Source of the DNA: Arthrobacter ruber
GTDB taxonomy: Bacteria > Actinomycetota > Actinomycetes > Actinomycetales > Micrococcaceae
Assembly: GCF_002954225.1 (NCBI RefSeq)
Contig: NZ_PPTH01000016.1
Coordinates: forward strand, 129,114-193,113
Reading direction: 5' to 3'
Length of the DNA stretch: 64,000 nucleotides
Shown: positions 1 to 7,435 of the stretch, piece by piece
Layout of the letters: every line of letters begins with the position of its first letter
Numbering within the stretch: position 1 is the first letter of the stretch
Made by a program: the position numbers and the translations under genes
Notes under the pieces: generated by a model
What the model saw: the letters and a program-made list of their open reading frames with translations, nothing else
What the model was told of the DNA's origin: nothing
The model's database searches: none

Positions 1-69
1 TGGGCGCGACCGTCGCCGTCGCGCCTGGACGGCGGACGCCACGGAGCTGGTCCGAGGCGCCCGCCGGGA

Positions 70-1197
70 TCAGGAGAGGGTGGAGGCGTACGGGTCCCAG
101 TCCTCGGGAAGCGGCTCGGCGGCGGTTGCCGTGCTGGTGAGTGAGATGAATTCACCGGTGGCGACGCTCTCGGAGATCGAGACCATGGCGTCGAGCACGT
201 GGTAGGCCATCTCGCCCTGGGCGCGGTGCGGGCGTCCCTCGCGCAGGGCCCGTGCCATCTCGAGCACCCCGCTGCCGCGGGTCGACGTCGCGCCCACGGC
301 GGGGATGACCTCCGGTTGGTCGCTTCCGCGGCGCGTGAGCACGAGGTCTCCGGTGAAGTCGTTCGGGTCGGGGAACGCGAGCGTCCCCTCCGTGCCCGTG
401 ACCTCGACGAAGCCGGCCCGCTTCAGCGGGGAGTCGAAGCTGAAGATGCTCTGCGACGATTCCCCGTTGGCGAACTGCGCGATCGCGCTGACGTGGGACG
501 GGACGGTCACGTCGAAGACCTCTCCGGCCTTCGGGCCCGAGCCGATGGTCCGGGTCTCGCGGGACTTCGAGCCGAAGCCGGCCACCTTCGTGATGGCGCC
601 GAAGGTCTGTACGAGCGTCGTCAGGTAGTAGGGGCCGATGTCGAACAGCGGGCCGGCGCCCTCCTGGAAGAGGAAGGCCGGGTTGGGGTGCCACGACTCC
701 GGGCCCGGGGACTGCATGAGGGTCAGCGCCGTCAGGGGGACGCCGATGTCGCCGCGCGCCACGAGGCGCAGCGCGGTCTGCAGGCCGGCACCCAGGAACG
801 TGTCGGGCGCACAACCGAGCCGGAGCCCGGCGGCGTCGGCCGTCTTGAGCAGGCCGATGCCGCTCTCGCGGTCCAACGAGAAAGGCTTCTCGCTCCACAC
901 GTGCTTGCCCGCGGCGACGGCGGCGGTGGCCACCTCGACGTGTGCCGCGGGGATGGTCAGGTTGACCACGATCTCGACGTCGGGGTGGTTCAGGGCGTCC
1001 TCGACGCCGCCGGAGGCCTGCACGCCGAACTCCGCCGCGCGCGCGGCAGCCACCTCCTCGAACATGTCCGCGACGATGTGCACGGTGACGTCGGGAAAGC
1101 TCGTCAGGTTGGTCAGGTACTCCTTGCTGATGACTCCGGCGCCGATGACGGCGACTCCGACGGGACCGGTGCGCCGGGTCTCCGATCGAGCGCTCAT
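70..1197 (-). CDS. Gfo/Idh/MocA family oxidoreductase
   Basis: Predicted cytoplasmic NAD(P)-dependent sugar or polyol dehydrogenase, 375 aa, a usual length for the family. The Rossmann fold opens with VAVIGAGVISKEYL (about residues 15-28), and the EKPFSL motif at 103-108 carries the conserved lysine. A GPLFDIGPYYL stretch in the C-terminal half is the usual substrate-side motif. The ATG overlaps the TGA of the upstream isomerase gene by 4 nt (ATGA), so the two are co-transcribed and probably coupled in translation. This pairing is common in inositol or unusual-sugar catabolism, but the substrate cannot be read from the sequence. The CTGAACCGGTTCAG operator upstream and the divergent LacI gene point to sugar-responsive control. 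The first 69 bases of the window, downstream of this gene, hold nothing I can identify. Confidence 0.93.
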   Translation of the reverse strand: MSARSETRRTGPVGVAVIGAGVISKEYLTNLTSFPDVTVHIVADMFEEVAAARAAEFGVQASGGVEDALNHPDVEIVVNLTIPAAHVEVATAAVAAGKHVWSEKPFSLDRESGIGLLKTADAAGLRLGCAPDTFLGAGLQTALRLVARGDIGVPLTALTLMQSPGPESWHPNPAFLFQEGAGPLFDIGPYYLTTLVQTFGAITKVAGFGSKSRETRTIGSGPKAGEVFDVTVPSHVSAIAQFANGESSQSIFSFDSPLKRAGFVEVTGTEGTLAFPDPNDFTGDLVLTRRGSDQPEVIPAVGATSTRGSGVLEMARALREGRPHRAQGEMAYHVLDAMVSISESVATGEFISLTSTATAAEPLPEDWDPYASTLS

Positions 1198-1928
1198 TTC
1201 TTTCCCTCTTCCAGGTACGCGAGGCTGTCGGCGACGGCGCTGAAGATGTCGCCCTCGAAATCGTCGAGCTCGACGACCGCGGCCTCAAGACCGGGAGCGG
1301 CGTCGAGCACGTCCCAGACGCGCATCCTGCCGGATCCGACGGCCACCTGCTCCTTGTCGTTCTTGGTGAGCGGGCCGTCCTTGATGTGGACGAAGCGCAC
1401 ACGGTCGCCGAGCCGGCGCAGCAGGTCGGCGGGGTCCTCGCCGCCCACGGCCGCCCAGTAGGTGTCCACCTCGAGGACCACCTCGGGGTCGAGGTGACCG
1501 GCGAGGACCTCGAGGGCGGAGACGCCGTCGATGCGCTCCTCCAGCTCGAACTCGTGGTTGTGGTAGCCGACGGTGATGCCGTACTCGGCACCCTTCTTCG
1601 CGGCCTGGTTGAGCGCCTCGGCGGTGGCCCGGATGCCCTCGTCCGTGGTCCAGTGCGAGCGCTCCACGTGGGGATCGATCACGGTGCCGATGCCGAGCTT
1701 GCGCGCGGCCTCGAAGATCTCGTCCTGGTTCTCGCGGAGCAGCGGGGCGTGGCCCGACGGGGCGGACAGTCCACTCTCCGAGAGTGCCGCCGCCAGTTCG
1801 TCCGCGGTGGCCACGAAGTTGTAGGGCTCGACGGCGGTGTACCCGAGTGCGGCGACGCGCTTGATGGTGCCCGGCAGATCATCCCCCAGTGCTGTCCGCA
1901 GTGTGTAGAGCTGGAGTGAATACGTCAC
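1194..1928 (-). CDS. Sugar phosphate isomerase/epimerase (xylose isomerase-like TIM barrel)
   Basis: Predicted 244-aa TIM-barrel isomerase/epimerase of the AP-endonuclease-2 fold family, acting on a sugar or inositol derivative. Family features seen: MTYSLQLYTLR at the N-terminus, GHAPLL, YHNHEFELEE and EVDTYWAAVGG, which supply acidic and histidine metal ligands, VHIKDGPL, and VVELDDFEGD near the end. The start is GTG, preceded by AGGAG in a GAGGAGAATCCTCT leader. It is first in a two-gene operon with the Gfo/Idh/MocA dehydrogenase, overlapping it by 4 nt. Its promoter region contains a perfect 14-bp palindrome next to the divergent lacI-type gene. The exact substrate is unknown; a ketose or inosose intermediate is typical for this gene pair. 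Confidence 0.9.
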   Translation of the reverse strand: MTYSLQLYTLRTALGDDLPGTIKRVAALGYTAVEPYNFVATADELAAALSESGLSAPSGHAPLLRENQDEIFEAARKLGIGTVIDPHVERSHWTTDEGIRATAEALNQAAKKGAEYGITVGYHNHEFELEERIDGVSALEVLAGHLDPEVVLEVDTYWAAVGGEDPADLLRRLGDRVRFVHIKDGPLTKNDKEQVAVGSGRMRVWDVLDAAPGLEAAVVELDDFEGDIFSAVADSLAYLEEGKK

Positions 1929-1959
1929 AGAGGATTCTCCTCGCTGAGAAAAGGGATCA

Positions 1960-1973
1960 CTGAACCGGTTCAG
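1960..1973. promoter_or_regulatory. Probable LacI-type operator
   Basis: CTGAACCGGTTCAG is a perfect 14-bp palindrome with a central CG, the usual form of a LacI-family operator. It lies 32 bp upstream of the isomerase start and 67 bp upstream of the divergent LacI regulator, so one bound repressor could control the sugar operon and possibly its own gene. Confidence 0.72.
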
Positions 1974-2026
1974 GTCTCACACGAACCTAGGCGAAATGCC
2001 GGGGCGGGTCAAGCAGAACCCCGGGC

Positions 2027-2032
2027 TATTGT
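2027..2032 (+). promoter_or_regulatory. -10 box of a probable leaderless promoter (lacI-type gene)
   Basis: TATTGT lies 7 nt before the ATG of the LacI regulator. No Shine-Dalgarno sequence precedes the ATG, so transcription probably starts at or next to the start codon. Confidence 0.5.
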
Positions 2033-2039
2033 GTAAGCC

Positions 2040-3062
2040 ATGGCCAAGGAAACCATTGCGGGTCTGGCGAAGAGGCTGGGCATCTCGAAGGCGTCCGTGT
2101 CCTACGCGCTCAATGGCCAGCCCGGTGTCAGCGAGCTGACCCGGCGCCGCGTCCTGGACCTCGCCGAGGAACTCGAATGGTACCCGAGCTCGTCCGCACG
2201 TGCCCTCTCGCGGTCACGGGCCGGAGCCGTCGGGATGGTCCTGTCCGCCGATCCCCTCCTGATCGGCACCGAGCCCTACTACATGGGGATGCTGGCCGGC
2301 ATCGAGGCCGCCCTCGCCGAGGGCGACATGGCGCTGATGCTGCGGATGGTGGGCAAGGACCCGGCGCAGGAGCGCCGGACCTACGAGCGCTGGGCCGGGG
2401 AGGGCAAGGTGGACGGCGTCCTGCTGTTCGACCACCTGCACGACGATCCGCGGCCCGCCCTGCTGGACCGGCTGGGGCTTCCGTTCGTCCTGCACGGCGC
2501 CCCTGAGGCGGAGTGGGGAACGCCCTTCTCGGGGACGACGACGGACCATGCGGCCGACGCCGCGACGATCGTGGAGCACCTGCACCAGCGCGGACACCGC
2601 CGGATCGCGCATATATCCGGCCCGCGGGCGTTCCTGCACGAGGAGGAGCGCATCCGGGGCGTGCGGACCTCCGCGGATGCACACGGTATGGAGGTGGTCC
2701 CGTTCGAGGCCGACTACGCGCTCGACGCCGGCCACGACGCCGTCGTCGCGCTCGTGCAGGGGCCCGTCCACCGGGCGGCGACGGCCGTGGTCTTCGGCAA
2801 CGACCTCATGTCGATGGGCGGCCTGCTCGCCCTCCGCGAGCTCGGGCTGCGGTGCCCTGACGATGTGGCGGTGGTGAGCTGGGACGATTCGCTGCACTGC
2901 CGGCTCGCGTCGCCGTCGGTCACGGCCCTGTTCCGGAACCCGGGCATGCAGGGGCGGGTGGCCGCCGAACTGCTGCTCGCCCTGCTCGACACCGGAGACA
3001 TCCAGACGCGATCCATGCCCCGGAGCGAACTCGTGGTCAGGGCCAGCACCGCCCCGGACTGA
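2040..3062 (+). CDS. LacI family transcriptional regulator
   Basis: 340-aa LacI-type repressor. Residues 1-25 form the helix-turn-helix (TIAGLAKRLGISKASVSYAL), followed by the hinge helix around SSSARALSRSRAG. The rest is a periplasmic-binding-protein-like effector domain with the usual GHRRIAHISGP and VVSWDDS stretches. It is divergent from the isomerase/dehydrogenase operon, with a palindromic operator between them, so it most likely represses that operon until a sugar ligand binds. The start lacks a ribosome-binding site and has TATTGT 7 nt upstream, suggesting a leaderless mRNA. The effector is unknown. Confidence 0.93.
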   Translation: MAKETIAGLAKRLGISKASVSYALNGQPGVSELTRRRVLDLAEELEWYPSSSARALSRSRAGAVGMVLSADPLLIGTEPYYMGMLAGIEAALAEGDMALMLRMVGKDPAQERRTYERWAGEGKVDGVLLFDHLHDDPRPALLDRLGLPFVLHGAPEAEWGTPFSGTTTDHAADAATIVEHLHQRGHRRIAHISGPRAFLHEEERIRGVRTSADAHGMEVVPFEADYALDAGHDAVVALVQGPVHRAATAVVFGNDLMSMGGLLALRELGLRCPDDVAVVSWDDSLHCRLASPSVTALFRNPGMQGRVAAELLLALLDTGDIQTRSMPRSELVVRASTAPD

Positions 3063-3084
3063 GCCTGTGCCGGGGACCCCCGCA

Positions 3085-3115
3085 GCCCTACGGCGACGGG
3101 TCGTCGCTGTAGGGC
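3085..3115. terminator. Hairpin terminator, bidirectional
   Basis: A 13-bp stem with one G-T wobble (GCCCTACGGCGAC / GTCGCTGTAGGGC) and a 5-nt loop lies 22 nt after the LacI stop. It also spans the TAG stop of the convergent small gene (3088-3090). There is no T-run, as is common in high-GC actinobacteria. Confidence 0.6.
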
Positions 3116-3363
3116 GCGCGCGGCCTCGGCGGGAGCTCGTCGATGAGCTCGTTGACCGCGTGGGAGAGGATGTCCGCCTGTTCCACCGGCAGCATCATGA
3201 GGCCCTGCAGGTGTGCCTCGAGCTCGGTCTGCCCCGCCACGCCGGTGTACTCGAAGTAGCGGAGCCAGACCTCGTGCAGGGTGAGTCGAGAGCTCTCGAT
3301 GGCGAGCGCCGTGAGCCGGCGCTGCTGCTCCTGGGTCCCCGGCCCCCTGATGGCCTCCCTCAT
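3088..3363 (-). CDS. Stand-alone copy of a small repeated W-Y-YL-G-LP-NELID module
   Basis: No named family recognised. From the ATG at 3363 the protein is 91 aa; the frame stays open to 3537, but that extension is Pro/Arg-rich and unlike the paralogs. Residues from about 25 match the N-terminal module of two GAF proteins (22976-23848 and 30663-31532) and a second stand-alone copy (32317-32613): EVWLRYFEYTG, then LEAHLQGLMMLP, then SHAVNELIDELPPRPRA. The tail LPPRPRAxxxDDxSP is shared only with the 32317 copy. It has no signal peptide and no membrane segment. A signalling or protein-interaction role is inferred only from the GAF fusions elsewhere in the window. Confidence 0.72.
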   Translation of the reverse strand: MREAIRGPGTQEQQRRLTALAIESSRLTLHEVWLRYFEYTGVAGQTELEAHLQGLMMLPVEQADILSHAVNELIDELPPRPRAPYSDDPSP

Positions 3364-3606
3364 CCGGGCCTCGGCGGTGTCCGGTGACGGCAGGGGTGGG
3401 GCGACATGGATGCGATCTTCACGGCGGCAGCTTCCAACCCCGTTCGGGGCATCTGGAGGTGTGACGGCTGGTGGCTGAACCGCTTCGGGGGCGCGCTGGC
3501 TGCGGGCTCCTGGGAGCAGTCTATGCCGGTTCCGCACTCCGCCGCGGGAGCGACTGGGGGTAGCGCATCACGGCCGTGCGTGGATGCCGCGTGGAGGAAG
3601 GGGAGG

Positions 3607-4278
3607 TTACAGGGCGATGAGGGCGTCGATGATGTCACACGTCTCCGTGCGGGTGGTGTAGTCCACCCGCACGTCGATGAGCCGGATGGTGCCGGTGGCA
3701 TCGGCGACGACCACCGTAGGGAAGGGGATCGCCGTCGTGTGGTCCATGTTGGACCCTGCGACGTCGATGCCGAGGACGGCCCGCGCGCGCATGGACTCCG
3801 GGCTGGGTACCGTCACGATGCCCAGGTGCGCGGCGAGGGCGTTGCCCTCGTCCGAGTACAGTGCGACGTGCAGTCCCTCCTCGCGGGCAGCGGTGACCGA
3901 GACCCGGGGGACCTGCGGACTGATCGCGATGAGCCGGGTCCCGAAGGCCTCGACGACCGGCCGGAGCTCGCGCTGGTACGTCCTGAGGGCGATGCTGCAG
4001 TACGGGCACCACGAGCCGCGGTAGAAGACGATGATGGCCGCCGCGGCGCCGAGCACCTCACGCAGCCGCGTCCGCCGCCCGTCCGAGTCGTACAGGGGAG
4101 CGTCGGGGAGCCTGTCACCCGGCTGCGCGATCCCGGCGGGAGGTCCCGCCCGGCGGAGGTCCTCCTGCTCGCGGGCGAAGACCGCGGCCAGCTCCGGGCC
4201 GACCTGCGCCTCGAAGGTCGGCGTGAATTCCTCGATCTGCAATGCGATGGTGTTCGTGAATGCCGCTCTCTGTTTCAT
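3607..4278 (-). CDS. Peroxiredoxin-like AhpC/TSA family protein
   Basis: 223-aa thioredoxin-fold protein of the AhpC/TSA family, expected to reduce peroxides in the cytoplasm. The active site is YRGSWCPYC (about 86-94), which has a CxxC instead of the single peroxidatic cysteine with Pro/Thr of classical 2-Cys enzymes, so it sits in the peroxiredoxin-like subgroup. It is preceded by a helical N-terminal extension of about 50 residues (FTPTFEAQVGPELAAVFARE). ISPQVPRVSVTAAREEG follows where peroxiredoxins have the second beta-alpha unit. The ATG has a GAGGGG ribosome-binding site. It is a single gene. The 243 bp between it and the module gene contains no gene I can support. Confidence 0.85.
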   Translation of the reverse strand: MKQRAAFTNTIALQIEEFTPTFEAQVGPELAAVFAREQEDLRRAGPPAGIAQPGDRLPDAPLYDSDGRRTRLREVLGAAAAIIVFYRGSWCPYCSIALRTYQRELRPVVEAFGTRLIAISPQVPRVSVTAAREEGLHVALYSDEGNALAAHLGIVTVPSPESMRARAVLGIDVAGSNMDHTTAIPFPTVVVADATGTIRLIDVRVDYTTRTETCDIIDALIAL

Positions 4279-4397
4279 CTGGTCCCCTCAGCACGACCGC
4301 CGCGGCGCCTCAAATCCGTGGCAGGACCATTGTGGTCCAGGGCACGGGAAATTCCCAGCAGGCCAGCGGCCGGCTGGGCCGCCGGCTTCCTGCCGTG

Positions 4398-5204
4398 TCA
4401 GTCCCGGGACCTGGACGGCTGGCAGCGCGGACACCACCAGGTACGACGGCGTCCGGGGTCTCCGGGCACCTCGGCCCGTACGAGTACTGTGGTGCCGCAC
4501 CGCAGGCAGGGCTTCCCGGCCCGGCCCGCCACCCAGTGCTGCTCACCCTTGCGGGTGTTCCCCGTGGTGACCTGGTGGGCGCCGGGCTGTGTGGCGGAGA
4601 AACGCAGGCATCGGGCTCCGAGCGCCACCAGCGCCGGGATGTCGACGTCGGCCATGGCTGTGTCCGGATGCACTCCGCGCAGGAAGCAGAGCTCGTTCGC
4701 CCAGAGGTTGCCGAAGCCGGCGACATTGCGCTGGTCCAGCAGGGCCGCCGCCACGCGTTCGCCCGGGCTGCTCCCGAGCCTGCGGACGGCCTCGTCCGCG
4801 GACCAGTCGTCCCGCAGCGGATCGGGACCGAGGTGCCCGACGACGTCGCCCTCGGCCCGCGTGGGCAGGAGATCGACGACGGGCAGGTTCAGGCCGTAGG
4901 CCGTGGGCCCGTCCTGCACCGCGAGGATCACGCGCGCCTCCGGCAGCAGCCTGCGGGGCAGCACCCTGCCCGGAGCCGTGACCGTCCAGGAGCCCTGCAT
5001 CAGCAGATGCGTGTGCAGGGTGAGTCCGGCGTCGAACCGGGTGAGGAGGTGCTTGCCGTACGTGACGTGCCCGAGCACCCGCATGCCGTCGAGGTCATCG
5101 GTCGCGTGCGCCGGAACGCGCAGATCGCCGCGCTTGAGCGTGCGGTCGTCGAGCGACCTCCTCAGCCGCACGGCCAGTCGGAAGACGCTGTCGCCCTCTG
5201 GCAT
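4398..5204 (-). CDS. Fpg/Nei family DNA glycosylase (endonuclease VIII-like)
   Basis: 268-aa base-excision-repair glycosylase/AP lyase. The N-terminus MPEGDSV supplies the catalytic Pro2 and Glu3; MPEGD is typical of the Nei branch rather than Fpg (MPELPE). GKHLL at 50-54 carries the conserved lysine and the H2TH region follows (NVAGFGNLWANELCF). The C-terminus has a four-cysteine zinc finger: C233xxC236 and C258xxC261. It would remove oxidised pyrimidines from DNA. The start has a GGGAGG ribosome-binding site. It most resembles actinobacterial Nei2-type enzymes. It stands alone, divergent from a small hypothetical gene. Confidence 0.92.
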   Translation of the reverse strand: MPEGDSVFRLAVRLRRSLDDRTLKRGDLRVPAHATDDLDGMRVLGHVTYGKHLLTRFDAGLTLHTHLLMQGSWTVTAPGRVLPRRLLPEARVILAVQDGPTAYGLNLPVVDLLPTRAEGDVVGHLGPDPLRDDWSADEAVRRLGSSPGERVAAALLDQRNVAGFGNLWANELCFLRGVHPDTAMADVDIPALVALGARCLRFSATQPGAHQVTTGNTRKGEQHWVAGRAGKPCLRCGTTVLVRAEVPGDPGRRRTWWCPRCQPSRSRD

Positions 5205-5468
5205 GTGCCTCCCTGACCGATCCGATCTCTCCAGGCAGGCTAGCGCCTGGCACCGACATGCCTGCTGCGTGACTGGAGACCCTCCGCGGACGCGGGTGGG
5301 CCGACGCCCACGGCACGGCTATGACCGAGGGTGACGGCACGGCCGTGGCGGTTTTCGTTACCCGCCGCAGGCGGATATCCTTCTCCAGTGCCGGGCTGTG
5401 CCCGGCGCCGGGTGGTCTTGCAGTGGGCCCCGATGCCAGTGTCCCTCCGCGTCCACGAACAGGTTCCC

Positions 5469-5720
5469 ATGATCACCAGACTGTCCCCCTCCGAAGACTT
5501 CCCGGAAGACCTCCGGGATCTCGACCTGCCCGAGGTCGAGGTGCTGAACAGCAAGATCCACCGTGAACTCGACCACGAGTACGCCCAGGACGGCGAGCCG
5601 TCCTTGGAGACGGAGATCCGGCACGAGGAATTGACCGAGGAGCTCGATCGCCGCGACCAGGAGACCGGGCCTGCTTCGAAGCGTCCCGAGGTCTCCGAGT
5701 CGGACCGCCGCTCCTCCTGA
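5469..5720 (+). CDS. Small acidic hypothetical protein
   Basis: 83-aa protein not recognised as a known family. It is strongly acidic and charged throughout (SEDFPEDLRDLDLPEVEVL, then repeated E/R/D-rich segments), has no hydrophobic stretch and is probably helical and cytoplasmic. I chose the ATG at 5469, with AGG 5 nt upstream, because the in-frame extension to 5331 is Arg/Pro-rich and looks non-coding. Composition and third-position GC fit a real gene. It sits between nei (divergent) and a YtxH-like gene in the same direction, 101 bp away. Confidence 0.6.
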   Translation: MITRLSPSEDFPEDLRDLDLPEVEVLNSKIHRELDHEYAQDGEPSLETEIRHEELTEELDRRDQETGPASKRPEVSESDRRSS

Positions 5721-5821
5721 CCTTCCGCGGCCGCAGACGAAGAAGCGTAAATCCCCCCTCGCTCCCGCCACCGCGGTGGTCTAGATTCGAAGGCATCGCA
5801 ATCCACCGATTGGAGAACGGC

Positions 5822-6268
5822 ATGAAGAACAAACTTGTTTTCACGGCGGGAATGGCCGCCGGCTACGTCCTCGGGACGCGGGCCGGCCGGGAAAGCTACG
5901 AACAGCTCCGGGCAAAGGCGCAGAAGCTGTGGAACGACCCGAAGGTGCAGGACAAGCTCTCCTCGACCACCGGCACCCTCAAGAGCAAGGCGCCGGCCGT
6001 ACAGGACTCCCTGAAGGGCGTCCTGAAGAAGGGCGGCTCCGGCGCTGCAGACGGCGCGAAGGCGCCCAACAAGACCGGCAAGGACGTCGGCGCGAGCGGG
6101 GACCTCCCCCTGGACGTGCCTCCGGTCGTGACCGCGATGGACACCGGGAGCGCCGACGTCACGGGCGTCAGCGGCACCACCGGCCCGAGCGGCGGCGATC
6201 CGCGCCACGTGGAGGACACCCCGTTCGAGGCGCAGGACGATGACACCCGCCCCGACCTGAAGGGGTAG
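5822..6268 (+). CDS. YtxH-like membrane-anchored protein
   Basis: 148-aa protein starting MKNKLVFTAGMAAGYVLGTR. The N-terminal hydrophobic helix with GYVLGTRAGRESYEQL is the YtxH-type signature. It is followed by an amphipathic Lys/Ala-rich region and a low-complexity acidic, Gly/Thr-rich tail. Family members are small stress-associated proteins of uncertain role. The ATG at 5822 has GGAG upstream and is better than the in-frame codon at 5810. A strong hairpin terminator follows within 14 nt. Confidence 0.72.
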   Translation: MKNKLVFTAGMAAGYVLGTRAGRESYEQLRAKAQKLWNDPKVQDKLSSTTGTLKSKAPAVQDSLKGVLKKGGSGAADGAKAPNKTGKDVGASGDLPLDVPPVVTAMDTGSADVTGVSGTTGPSGGDPRHVEDTPFEAQDDDTRPDLKG

Positions 6269-6281
6269 GAGTTCGGGATGA

Positions 6282-6313
6282 GGGAAAGGCCCCGGTCCGC
6301 CGGGGCCTTTCCC
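6282..6313 (+). terminator. Strong hairpin terminator
   Basis: A perfect 14-bp stem (GGGAAAGGCCCCGG pairing with CCGGGGCCTTTCCC) with a TCCG loop lies 13 nt after the YtxH-like gene. It may act on both strands, since the convergent flavoprotein gene ends at 6394. Confidence 0.85.
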
Positions 6314-6393
6314 GTGTCCGGGCCTCCTGTGCCGAGTAGCGGAACCTGCCGGGAGAGGCGGGATATGCACCTCCGGGCCGACCCGGCAGTCCG

Positions 6394-7398
6394 TCAGACG
6401 CCCTCGCTCACCACGTCCTCGGCGTCGAGGCACGCCTTGCAGTCCGCGTCGACGAGCAGGGCGTTGACCGCGACAGCCACGCGGTAGGCGTCGCCGGCCG
6501 CCGGGACCAGCTGGGCGGCGGGGTCCGCCGCGTTGCCCACGGCCCATACCCCATCCACCGTGGTCCGTCCGACCTCGTCGGTGACCACGCAACCGTCGTC
6601 GCGCATCTCGCACCCGAGGTCGTCGATCAGCGGCAGGGCCGCATCGGCTCCGGGCTCGCAGAACACCGCCGTGCAGGGGACCAGGGTGCCGTCGTCGAGC
6701 TGGACGCCGCGCAGGGTCCGTGGTGCGTCGTCCTCGGCCGGTTCCAGGGCCAGGCCCTGCACACGGCCCTCGACGACCCGGACGCCGCGCGTGCGCAGGC
6801 TCCGGGCGTCGTCGTCGGACAGCGGTTCCAGCATGTGCGGGAAGAATGTGACGTCCTCGGACCACTGGCGCACCAGGAGCGCCTGGTGCAGGGAGGTCGA
6901 GGAGGACCCGAGCACGCCGAGGGGCTGGTCCCGGACCTCCCATCCGTGGCAGTACGGGCATTGCAGCAGGCCCCGCCCCCACGCTTCCCTCGCCCCGGGG
7001 ATGTCGGGGAGGACGTCGCGGAGACCCGTGGCCAGGACGAGGTGCCGCCCCTGCACCGAGACGCCGTCGGCGGTGGTGACGGACCAGCCCTCCGGGACCT
7101 CCCGCGCGTTCCCGGCGCTGCCGTCGACGAAGTCCACACCGTACGGCTCGAGGTCCTCACGCGCCAGCGCGACCAGCCGCTCGGGTGCCGTGCCGTCCCG
7201 CGTGATGAATCCGTAGGCCGCATCGGCCGGAGCGTTGCGCGGCGTCCCGGCGTCGATGATCACCACGTTCCGCCTGGCCCGTCCGAGGACGAGTGCGGCG
7301 CTCAGGCCCGACACTCCCCCGCCCACGATCACGACGTCGTACGTTCCCTGCGTCTCCATCCCTCCATCCGACCACGTGGCGGCTACGGGCTGCGGCAT
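6394..7398 (-). CDS. Thioredoxin reductase-like NAD(P)/FAD oxidoreductase
   Basis: 334-aa flavoprotein. The FAD Rossmann motif is VVIVGGGVSGLSAALVLGRA near the N-terminus. The redox site CPYCHGWE fits the place of the CxxC of thioredoxin reductases, and the second FAD motif is GVWAVGNAAD near the C-terminus. An extra C-terminal CKAC pair (DADCKACLDAED) is unusual. I chose the ATG at 7398 because AAGGA lies 7 nt upstream; an internal ATG at 7359 has GGAGGG too close. It lies 37 bp downstream of malQ in the same direction. The electron acceptor is unknown. No thioredoxin gene is adjacent, so it may serve another disulfide partner. Confidence 0.85.
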   Translation of the reverse strand: MPQPVAATWSDGGMETQGTYDVVIVGGGVSGLSAALVLGRARRNVVIIDAGTPRNAPADAAYGFITRDGTAPERLVALAREDLEPYGVDFVDGSAGNAREVPEGWSVTTADGVSVQGRHLVLATGLRDVLPDIPGAREAWGRGLLQCPYCHGWEVRDQPLGVLGSSSTSLHQALLVRQWSEDVTFFPHMLEPLSDDDARSLRTRGVRVVEGRVQGLALEPAEDDAPRTLRGVQLDDGTLVPCTAVFCEPGADAALPLIDDLGCEMRDDGCVVTDEVGRTTVDGVWAVGNAADPAAQLVPAAGDAYRVAVAVNALLVDADCKACLDAEDVVSEGV

Positions 7399-7435
7399 CA
7401 GATTGTCCTTGCCATCGGGCGATCGCCCCTGTGCC

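Noticed and set aside
152..1591. 479-aa minus-strand open frame over the isomerase/dehydrogenase genes
   Set aside because: Arg/Ser/Pro-rich translation with no motif; the two real genes in another frame explain the region.
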